A DNA stretch of 13,627 nt, from the NCBI GenBank assembly GCA_964428935.1, contig CAYSAG010000128.1, positions 1 to 13,627 of the forward strand, in the 5' to 3' direction. Position 1 is the stretch's first letter. Each line of letters opens with the position of its first letter. Shown piece by piece: positions 7,004-13,627 of this stretch. The translations under genes were made by a program, and so were the position numbers. A model generated the notes under the pieces. It saw only the letters and a program-made list of their open reading frames with translations. It ran no database searches and was not told the origin of the DNA. The stretch comes from JAADHY01 sp964428935. Lineage in GTDB: Bacteria > Planctomycetota > Planctomycetia > Planctomycetales > Planctomycetaceae.

Positions 7004-9913
7004 ATGCGTCCAGCCAGTGTCGTCTTGTGTGTGTCGTTTCTTGTGTCGAGTTCCCTTTCGCGCGGCGCGGAGCCGCAACGGGCGTCGAACCCGTCCAACC
7101 CGACGGCTCGCCAAACCGTTCCGGGGACCGACCCGAAGACGCTCAACCTGGCCGGCCCTTGGTTCGTCCAGCTCGACCCGGAGGACAAAGGCCTGACCGA
7201 CGGCTGGGCCCAGCGAGCGTTTGCCGGTCCAACCATGCCTTTGCCTGGAACCACCGACCAAGCCAAACTCGGCTACCGCCTGGACCGAAAAACAATGACT
7301 TACCCGGTCCCCTTTCTGCACACGCGCTTTCCCAAGGGACGACTGACCGAACGGATTGACCAGCGAGGCTTCTTGGTTCGGCCGTACATGTACATTGGGC
7401 CGGCCTGGTACCAGCGAGAGGTGACGGTTCCCGAGTCGTGGCGAGGCAAGACGGTCACGCTGCATTTGGAGCGGGTGCTTTGGGAAAGTCGAGCCTGGGT
7501 CGACGGTCGGCCGCTGGGCCGGCGCGACAGCTTGGCGACGCCACACCGCTACGAGCTGGGTGTGCTGACGCCGGGACGGCACCGCCTGACTCTGCGCGTC
7601 GACAACCGAATGGTTTACAACATTGGAACCCTGAGCCACTCGTACGGCCCCGAGACGCAGTCTCGGTGGAACGGCGTGGTCGGCGCTGTCCGTTTGGAGG
7701 CTCGCGCCCAGGTCCACGTGCGCCACGTCGACGTCTACCCGGCCCCAAACCGTCGGTCGGCGCGCGTCCGACTGGAGTTGGCCAACGAGCACGAACGGCC
7801 GGTCACGGTGAAAGTCACGTGCGAGGTCGTCGACCCGCAGAGCTCGCAGCGGCTTGGAACTGCTTCTTCGCGGCTCGAGCTGAAACCGGGCTCGACTGAG
7901 CTCGAACAGACGGTCGTCCTTTCTCAGCCAGCCGAGCCTTGGGACGAGTTCCACCCGAAGCTTTACCAGTTGCGCACCGAACTGAAGACGGTCGACGACC
8001 GGCTTGACGAAACCGACACTTCGGCGTGCCTGTTTGGTTTTCGAGACGTTCGGCGACAGGGCCGACACATTTTGGTCAACGGACGGCGAGTTTTTCTGCG
8101 AGGCACGTTGGACTGCGCCGTCTACCCCAAGACGGGTCACCCGCCCACCTCGCTGGACCAGTGGCTGCGCGTGCTGAAGACCATTCAACGTTACGGCTTC
8201 AACCACGTGCGCTACCACACGTGGTGCCCGCCGGAGGCCGCGTTCGAAGCAGCGGACCGACTGGGCGTGTACTTGCAAGTCGAAACGTGCTTCTGGATTG
8301 ACGACTGGACCACGTCGGTGGACCCGACGCTGAAAGGTTTGGGCCGTGACCCGGCGGTCGCGGAATTTGTTCGAAAGGAAGTCGACCGAATTGTCCGCTG
8401 TTACGGCAACCACCCGTCGTTTCTCATTCTTTGCGTGGGCAACGAGTTCGGGAGCCGCTCGACGGACTGGGACTTCGTCGACCGCCTGCTCGGCGACGTC
8501 AAACGCAAAGACCCCAGACGCCTCTACGTCGGCTGCACCGCTCGCAAACGTCTGACCAACGACGACCTGCGCGTCACACATCGCACCGACCGGTCGACCC
8601 GAGGCATGGGCGGGCCGAGGACCGACTGGGACTTCTCCCAGGCCGCTCAGGCCACCGACCTGCCGGTCATTGCTCACGAAACCGGACAGCGCCCCGTCTA
8701 CCCGGACTTCCCCGAGCTGCTGCCCAAGTTCACCGGCCCGCTCTCGCCAGACAACTTCCGCCGGCACTGGCAGACCGCCCAGGCGAACGGGCTGGCGGAA
8801 CAGGTCAAGGATTTCGAGCGAGCGTCGCAACTGCACCAGCTGGTGCAGTACAAAGCCGAACACGAAGCCATGCTGCGCACGGCCGAGTACGCTGGCTACC
8901 AGCTTCTCATGTTGAACGACTTCACCGGCCAGTCGGAAGCTCCCGTTGGCATTTTGGACCCGTTTTGGGAAAGCAAGGGAGTGGTCGACGAGCGAGCCGT
9001 GCGGCAGTGGAACAGCCCGACCGTCCTGCTCGCTCGCTTCCCTTCCTTCGCTTGGACCACGGACCAAACGTTTGTGGCGGACGTCGAGGTCGCCCATTAC
9101 GGTCCGGAGCCGCTCCGTGCGGCCCGCGTCCAGTGGCGTCTGCTCTCACGCGACGGCCGGCGGTTGGCGTCCGGAGTGCTGCCGGCGGTCGACTTGCCGT
9201 GCGGTGCGTTGACGCGTGTCGGTCGGGTCGAGCAGTCGCTGAGGCAAGTCCAAGCGCCCGCACTGGTCCTGTTCGAGCTGCAGTTGGGCCAGCAGACCAA
9301 CCAGTGGAAATTGGCGGTGTACGAGCCGCCGAGCGGCAACGAGTCGGTTCCACGCCACGTCCTGGTCACGACCCGCTTCGACGAAACCACCCTGCGGCGA
9401 CTGGAACGAGGCGCGAAGGTTCTCTACTTGTGCCACCGATTGAAGAACGCTCACACGGGCCCGTCTCGGTTCGCCTCGCAGTACTGGACGGCCGGCTGGT
9501 GGGGCAACCGTTTCTCGACCCTGGGTGTTCTGTGCGACCCCGACCACCCCGCACTGGCTCGGTTTCCCACCGACGGACACAGCGACTGGTTCTGGTACGA
9601 CGTGCTTCAAAGTGGCGTGCTGGTCGACTTGACCGACGTCCTGCCTCACGGCTACCGGCCCATTGTTCAAGCCGTGAGCGACTTTCACTACAACCGGTTG
9701 CTGGCGGGAGTGTTCGAGGTACGCGTGGGGCGGGGCAAGCTGCTGGTCTGCGGCTTCGACCTGGAAAGCAACCTGGCGGCCCGACACGCCGCACGCCAGT
9801 TGCGTCACAGCCTGTTGAGCTACGTGGCCAGCGACGCCTTTTCGCCGTCCACCGTGCTTCGGCCCGACCAAGCCCGAGACCTGCTGACACCGGCCGCTTC
9901 GAGCAAGCGGTGA
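7004..9913 (+). CDS. Secreted glycoside hydrolase family 2 enzyme (beta-galactosidase-like)
   Basis: A 969-residue exo-glycosidase of the GH2 superfamily. ATG 7004 is chosen because GGGAGAG lies just upstream and a signal peptide follows at once (hydrophobic VVLCVSFLVSSSL, cleavage near residue 20-22). Domains: jelly-roll sugar-binding domain about 47-230, ending in the family-typical RWNGVVGAVRL; Ig-like sandwich about 231-348; TIM barrel about 352-655 with acid/base Glu481 in VGNEFG and probable nucleophile Glu559 in VIAHETG, 78 residues apart, close to the spacing in LacZ. The remaining 300 residues go beyond a minimal GH2 and hold another beta region and a segment ending GKLLVCGFDL that looks like a non-catalytic glutamine-amidotransferase-like domain. 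Substrate cannot be read from the sequence; beta-galactoside, beta-glucuronide and beta-mannoside activities all occur in GH2. All 11 Ile codons are ATT. It converges on the oxidoreductase gene with 272 bases between stops. Confidence 0.94.
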   Translation: MRPASVVLCVSFLVSSSLSRGAEPQRASNPSNPTARQTVPGTDPKTLNLAGPWFVQLDPEDKGLTDGWAQRAFAGPTMPLPGTTDQAKLGYRLDRKTMTYPVPFLHTRFPKGRLTERIDQRGFLVRPYMYIGPAWYQREVTVPESWRGKTVTLHLERVLWESRAWVDGRPLGRRDSLATPHRYELGVLTPGRHRLTLRVDNRMVYNIGTLSHSYGPETQSRWNGVVGAVRLEARAQVHVRHVDVYPAPNRRSARVRLELANEHERPVTVKVTCEVVDPQSSQRLGTASSRLELKPGSTELEQTVVLSQPAEPWDEFHPKLYQLRTELKTVDDRLDETDTSACLFGFRDVRRQGRHILVNGRRVFLRGTLDCAVYPKTGHPPTSLDQWLRVLKTIQRYGFNHVRYHTWCPPEAAFEAADRLGVYLQVETCFWIDDWTTSVDPTLKGLGRDPAVAEFVRKEVDRIVRCYGNHPSFLILCVGNEFGSRSTDWDFVDRLLGDVKRKDPRRLYVGCTARKRLTNDDLRVTHRTDRSTRGMGGPRTDWDFSQAAQATDLPVIAHETGQRPVYPDFPELLPKFTGPLSPDNFRRHWQTAQANGLAEQVKDFERASQLHQLVQYKAEHEAMLRTAEYAGYQLLMLNDFTGQSEAPVGILDPFWESKGVVDERAVRQWNSPTVLLARFPSFAWTTDQTFVADVEVAHYGPEPLRAARVQWRLLSRDGRRLASGVLPAVDLPCGALTRVGRVEQSLRQVQAPALVLFELQLGQQTNQWKLAVYEPPSGNESVPRHVLVTTRFDETTLRRLERGAKVLYLCHRLKNAHTGPSRFASQYWTAGWWGNRFSTLGVLCDPDHPALARFPTDGHSDWFWYDVLQSGVLVDLTDVLPHGYRPIVQAVSDFHYNRLLAGVFEVRVGRGKLLVCGFDLESNLAARHAARQLRHSLLSYVASDAFSPSTVLRPDQARDLLTPAASSKR

Positions 9914-10185
9914 CCTCGTTGGAGCCGGCCGTTCCGACGGCGACTGCGAAGCCGGGCCAATGGCCGCAGGCGGAAGCGGTGCGAGCCCGTGTCGCCACAC
10001 GCCTGTGCGAGCCCCGACGACGCAACGCCGCCGAACCTTGCACGCCGCTGGCGTCGTCCGCACGCTGCGGACCGCCGGCCCTTGCCCGGCCGAAGCCGCT
10101 TCGCGCCCCGCGCGCCGGCCACGCTGCTCCGCCCCGCACACGGCCGCGACGCCCCTTCGCACGCCGCACACGCGGCCGCCAGCCG
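9914..10185. other. GC-rich convergent spacer without a clear terminator
   Basis: The 272 bases between the two converging stops are very GC-rich and C-biased on the plus strand. Only short GC stems are visible (for example CGGCC-loop-GGCCG around 10075-10091), with no T-tract, so I do not call an intrinsic terminator. A plus-strand open frame crosses it but is a shadow. Confidence 0.45.
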
Positions 10186-11523
10186 TCACACTCGCGGAAT
10201 TTCGAACCCTTTGCGCTGCTCGCGAGCAAAAAACGAAGCCGCCAACTCGTCGCCCAGAATTTTTTCCTGCTTCGGGTCCCACCGAAGGACGCGGTTCAGA
10301 CGAGCGGCAATGGCACACAAATGGCAGGTGTTCATTGTCTGCACGTGGCTGAACACGTCCGAGACCGGCAGGCCGCCTTCGCGAATGCACCGGTAGAAGT
10401 TGTCCTTGTGGCCTTCGAAGGGCTTTCCTTTGTAGAGCCGTCGCAAGTCCTCCTCCGTGTACTGCCCTTCGTCCCAGTTTTCTTCAATGGGTTTGCCCGT
10501 AATGCGGCCTCGGTTCACGAAAATGCGTCCCTTCGTGCCTTCGAAGGTAATGCCGTTGTCGCCGCGACTGGTGACGACCATTTCCACACCGCTGGCAAAC
10601 CGGCATTTGACAGCGAAGTCCGTTGCCGTGTTGAAGCAGTCGTCGACGGTCGGGTAGCCGTCCTGGAAAGGCACGGGGTGTTGAGCGTCGGTGCCGTCGA
10701 TTTCAATCGGTCCGGTTCCGAACCGGTCCTCGCCGATGGCCCACTGAGCAATGTCGACGTGGTGAGCGCCCCAGTCGGTGAACTTGCCCCCGGAGTACTC
10801 GTACCACCAGCGGAACGTCTTGTGGCAACGTTCCTTAATGTACGGCACTTTGGGAGCCTGTCCGAGCCACATGTCCCAGTCCAGTTCGGGCGGCGGGTCG
10901 GTCTTTCGAAAAGGACCACCCTTCGGCGCCCCGTTGATTCCCACAACAATCCGTTTCACCTCGCCCAGAATGCCCTTCTGGACCATGTTGACCGCTCGTA
11001 AGAACTTCGGGCGACTGGACCGCTGCTGCGTGCCAATGAAAAAGACCAACCGGTCGTACTTCTTGCAGGCGTTGCGAATCAGTTGGTTTTCCTCCAAGGT
11101 GAGCGTGAGCGGTTTTTGACAGAAAACGTGTTTGCCGGCCATTAAAGCTTCAATGGCAATTTTGATGTGCCAGTGGTCCGGGGTGTCGATGCTGACCACG
11201 TCGATGTCTTTCCGTTCGAGCAGTTTGCGGTAGTCGCGGTACAGCTGGGCCTTGCCCTTTCCGATTTTCGGGTCGTTTTTCGCTCGTTCGGCGTGCTTCA
11301 AGTCGACGTCGCAGACGGCCACAATGTCGCCGTACCGGGCGTGGGCGCGAGCGTCGGCCGTCCCCATGCCGCCCAGCCCAATGCAACCAATGCCGAACCG
11401 TTCGTTCGGTGACTTGGCCCCAGCCACCGTCTCGTTGGAAAAACAGAACGGGACCAGAACCAGTCCGGTCGCCGACGTTTTGACGAATTGCCGTCGCGTC
11501 CATTGTCGTTCTTGACTAGCCAT
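10186..11523 (-). CDS. Tat-exported Gfo/Idh/MocA family oxidoreductase
   Basis: A 445-residue NAD(P)-dependent oxidoreductase. The N-terminus carries a twin-arginine signal, RRQFVKT at residues 10-16 followed by a hydrophobic stretch, so it is exported already folded, probably with cofactor bound. The Rossmann fold follows with GLGGMG at 49-54 and an acidic CDVD at 71-74; the family's EKP motif appears as QKP at 136-138 with its lysine kept. The C-terminal sheet domain contains GGKFTDWGAHHVDIAQWA, typical of the family. Exported members of this type are very numerous in planctomycetes; substrates are mostly unknown but are sugars, inositols or related polyols in characterised relatives. ATG 11523 has GGGAGAGG just upstream. 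It lies next to a BNR_4 protein and a sulfatase on the same strand, suggesting a role in processing sugars released by the cluster. Ile codons are 20 ATT to 7 ATC. Confidence 0.95.
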   Translation of the reverse strand: MASQERQWTRRQFVKTSATGLVLVPFCFSNETVAGAKSPNERFGIGCIGLGGMGTADARAHARYGDIVAVCDVDLKHAERAKNDPKIGKGKAQLYRDYRKLLERKDIDVVSIDTPDHWHIKIAIEALMAGKHVFCQKPLTLTLEENQLIRNACKKYDRLVFFIGTQQRSSRPKFLRAVNMVQKGILGEVKRIVVGINGAPKGGPFRKTDPPPELDWDMWLGQAPKVPYIKERCHKTFRWWYEYSGGKFTDWGAHHVDIAQWAIGEDRFGTGPIEIDGTDAQHPVPFQDGYPTVDDCFNTATDFAVKCRFASGVEMVVTSRGDNGITFEGTKGRIFVNRGRITGKPIEENWDEGQYTEEDLRRLYKGKPFEGHKDNFYRCIREGGLPVSDVFSHVQTMNTCHLCAIAARLNRVLRWDPKQEKILGDELAASFFAREQRKGFEIPRV

Positions 11524-11765
11524 TGGTGCCTCTCCCGCTTTTTTGACCGTTCAACGAAAACAACAACGTGTCTGCCCGCAACGTGTGCGGCGAACCGACC
11601 GAAGCCGGCACGCGAGCGGCTCCGTAAAGGCCGTCTTCCGACCGGCGAGCGTTCCCCGCCCCAACCGTCTTTCAAGGTCGGACCGTCGGTGCAGTCCGCT
11701 CGTCCGTCCGCTTGCCCGTTCTGACGCCTTGCCCGCCCGGCCGGCCGTCGTGTGCCGGCACGCCG

Positions 11766-13100
11766 CTACGGCCGGACCAGCTTCACCACCTGCAACGTGG
11801 ACGGCTCCGGCCAGGGTTTGGGACGCGGACGGTCGCGGTTGGGTCCCAAGGTTTCCCAACGCAGCACGTACGTCACGTTTGGTTCGTCCGACCGGCCGCT
11901 GTCGGCCGCCCGCCGGACACCCATGCCGGGAAACTTCGACTGCAGCCTGGTCAGCTCCAGTGGCAAACGTTCCGGTCGAATTCTCCCGACCGGCTTCAGC
12001 GTGTTCGGTTCCAACCGCCAGGTGCCGGACCCATGCTTCACGTGGCGGAACGACTGAGTCAGCGAGCCGTCCGCTTGAACCTTGACCGGCCCAAAGCGGA
12101 CTTGCGTTTGAATCGTTCCACCGCCGCCGAACTCCCAGCGGTAGGACCAGTCGCTCGTTTGGTAAATCTTCCAGCCGTCTCGCTCCAGCCGCGCGTTGTA
12201 AAGCTGCAAGTACCCCTTGGCGTCGTACTTGTGGTAGCTGAGGATTGGGCGGTCCTGCTGGTCGAAGCCCAGTCGCAGGTTGCTGTTGAGCAGACCGCCG
12301 CCTGCCGGAACCGGGTCGACCACTTCGGCTGTCGCCGGAGTAATGGGCAGACGAAGCGGCCGGCCTGTGGACGTCGTCCAGTGACGCAAGTCGCGACTCC
12401 GCGCGTAGCAGACGTCGTGGTTCGTCGCGCAGTCCGGTGTGTCTCGCCAGACCCAGCAGAGGTGGTAAACGCCGTGGCGGTCGCGAACCGGACCGCAGGG
12501 GTAGGCATTCATGCGTCCCTGACCGGAAAGCAACGGCTGGTCGAGCAGCCGGCGCCAGGTTCGTGTTTCCGGCTGGTACACGTTCCAGATTCGCTCGCCG
12601 TTGCCGCTGGCTCCGTCTCGGTAGACGAAAATCAGCTCGCCGTTTGGGCCACGTAGGAACTGCGGGTACGTGCAACGCTGCTCCCGTTGTCCGACCATGG
12701 CCTGCCGCCGAAACGAGGTGACGTCGTGCGGCCGGGTCGTGCGAAAGTAGACCAGTGGTGAGCAGTGCATGTTGGCACAAAGGTGCAAGTCGCCCCGCTC
12801 GTCGCAAGCCAAGACAATCGAGTTGTGCGAGTCCCACCCGACCCGTTCCGGCAGTCGAACGACCTGCCACCGCCGCTCGCTCACCCGGCGCGCGGCCACC
12901 GTCAGCCAACGTTCGGCGTCGTAGAAGGCGACGTACTGCCGGCGCCCGACCGTCAGCAGGCAGAAACGCACCGGGTGCCCTGCCCAGACCGGAGCCACGT
13001 CGACGACCTCGGCCACCCGCCATTCGGCTCTGGCCCAGGCCGCTCCAAAGGCCAGCACCACCGCAGCCAGCACGGTCAATTGGCGAACGAACGCGTACAT
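11766..13100 (-). CDS. Secreted BNR_4 family protein, possible polysaccharide lyase
   Basis: A 444-residue secreted protein. ATG 13100 has AAGGA about nine bases upstream and is followed by a signal peptide (FVRQLTVLAAVVLAF, cleavage after ARA at residue 25). The rest reads as a seven-bladed-propeller BNR_4 family member: FYDAERW at 59-65, WDSHNSIVLACDERGDLHL at 89-107, NMHCSPLVYFRT at 110-121, FVYRDG at 158-163, WVWRDTPDCATNHD at 216-229 and SYHKYD further on are its signature blocks. Ulvan lyases of families PL24 and PL25 share this fold; here His92 and His112 are 20 residues apart in blocks that could match the catalytic histidine pair of those enzymes, with Tyr160-Arg161 nearby. That makes a lyase plausible, but most BNR_4 proteins are uncharacterised, so a binding or hydrolytic role is possible. 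It stands 242 bases before the oxidoreductase and 174 bases after the sulfatase, all on one strand. Confidence 0.9.
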   Translation of the reverse strand: MYAFVRQLTVLAAVVLAFGAAWARAEWRVAEVVDVAPVWAGHPVRFCLLTVGRRQYVAFYDAERWLTVAARRVSERRWQVVRLPERVGWDSHNSIVLACDERGDLHLCANMHCSPLVYFRTTRPHDVTSFRRQAMVGQREQRCTYPQFLRGPNGELIFVYRDGASGNGERIWNVYQPETRTWRRLLDQPLLSGQGRMNAYPCGPVRDRHGVYHLCWVWRDTPDCATNHDVCYARSRDLRHWTTSTGRPLRLPITPATAEVVDPVPAGGGLLNSNLRLGFDQQDRPILSYHKYDAKGYLQLYNARLERDGWKIYQTSDWSYRWEFGGGGTIQTQVRFGPVKVQADGSLTQSFRHVKHGSGTWRLEPNTLKPVGRIRPERLPLELTRLQSKFPGMGVRRAADSGRSDEPNVTYVLRWETLGPNRDRPRPKPWPEPSTLQVVKLVRP

Positions 13101-13274
13101 GAACCGATTTCCTTGGCCCGAAGGGCGCTTCTGCGTCGTTGGCAGCCGAGCGGACGTCGTGCCTTGTCGCGCGTCGGAAGAGCGGCTGAGCTCTGCCCGG
13201 TCCGGCCGGAGCAAGGTTTGTGCCGAGCGTGGGCGAGACTCGTTCCAAGCGTCGCCCGGTTCCGCCCTCAGTCA

Positions 13275-13627
13275 CTACTCCAACCCAAGCCGCTTCATTT
13301 TCTCGTGGATTGCCCGGACGCCCCTTTGGTAGCGTTTCGGGCCGCCGCGGTAGGATTCAGGCGGGTCCTGTTCCGGCACCTTCAGCTCCTTCCGCAGCCG
13401 GTGCAGCTCGGCCATCAATCGCTTTCGAACGGGAGCGTACTCCGGGTCGTCGAAAACGTTCCGCAGCTCCTTCGGGTCTCGCTGCAAGTCGTACAGTTCC
13501 CACTCCTTCACGTCCGGCTCGTAAAAATAAATCAGCTTGTAGCGTCCGTCGGTGACGCCGTAGTGACGGCGCACGCTGTGAGCCCCCGGAAACTCGTAGT
13601 AGTGGTAGTAGAAAGCCTTTCGCCAGT
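13275..13627 (-). CDS. Sulfatase, C-terminal fragment
   Basis: The last 117 residues of a gene that runs off the right edge; the stop is TAG at 13277-13275. The segment RRHYGVTDGRYKLIYFY, then WELYDLQRDPKELRNVFDDP and a charged helix ending in LHRLRKEL, is the standard C-terminal subdomain of formylglycine-type (family S1) sulfatases, where a strand carrying DGRYKLI is followed by ELYDLxxDPxExxN. The catalytic CxPSR region and metal ligands are outside the window, so activity and subfamily cannot be judged. Such enzymes hydrolyse sulfate esters on polysaccharides and need formylglycine modification. The position next to a BNR_4 protein and opposite a GH2 enzyme suggests desulfation of the same polymer. 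Confidence 0.92.
   Translation of the reverse strand, partial: WRKAFYYHYYEFPGAHSVRRHYGVTDGRYKLIYFYEPDVKEWELYDLQRDPKELRNVFDDPEYAPVRKRLMAELHRLRKELKVPEQDPPESYRGGPKRYQRGVRAIHEKMKRLGLE

Noticed and set aside
9914..10185. Bidirectional intrinsic terminator between convergent genes
   Set aside because: Only short GC stems without a T-tract; termination here may be Rho-dependent, but nothing in the sequence proves it.
8431..11001. 856-codon plus-strand frame crossing the GH2 end, the spacer and the oxidoreductase
   Set aside because: It spans two clearly coding regions on opposite strands and has no recognisable protein pattern.
11551..13275. 574-codon minus-strand frame overlapping the BNR_4 gene
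   Set aside because: Same strand but a different frame; low-complexity Arg/Gly-rich translation, while the other frame matches BNR_4 block by block.

Overview
The window looks like chromosomal DNA from a GC-rich bacterium, most probably a planctomycete. The pointers are a Tat-exported Gfo/Idh/MocA oxidoreductase, a BNR_4-type secreted protein, a sulfatase, a large GH2 enzyme with a long C-terminal extension, and a large secreted protein of a type I associate with that phylum. This placement is inference from gene families, not from a marker gene.

Left part (1-2610, minus strand): the start of a type I-G (formerly I-U) CRISPR-Cas operon. It has a cas3 in the order helicase then C-terminal HD nuclease, followed after 17 bases by the first 39 codons of csx17 (cas8u2), the large Cascade subunit. 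The rest of the operon and any CRISPR array lie outside the window to the left. A sigma70-like promoter sits just upstream of cas3 and supports the ATG at 2610 as its start.

Middle (2611-3572): about 960 bases with no convincing gene. The part near cas3 holds its promoter; near 3407-3433 there is a 10-bp-stem hairpin. Base composition changes abruptly here: GATC occurs 16 times in 1-3024 and not once in 3025-13627.

Right part (3573-13627): a carbohydrate-degradation neighbourhood. Two plus-strand genes encode a 1050-residue exported or lipid-anchored protein with an internal duplication, and a 969-residue secreted GH2 glycosidase. Converging on them are three minus-strand genes: a Tat-exported Gfo/Idh/MocA oxidoreductase, a secreted BNR_4 protein related to ulvan-lyase-type polysaccharide lyases, and the C-terminal 117 residues of a sulfatase cut by the window edge. 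Together they suggest extracytoplasmic breakdown of a sulfated polysaccharide; the substrate is unknown.

The most interesting signal is the compositional break between the cas operon and the sugar-degradation genes (total GATC loss and near-exclusive ATT for isoleucine in the two plus-strand genes), which points to a junction between DNA of different history at roughly 3.0-3.5 kb.
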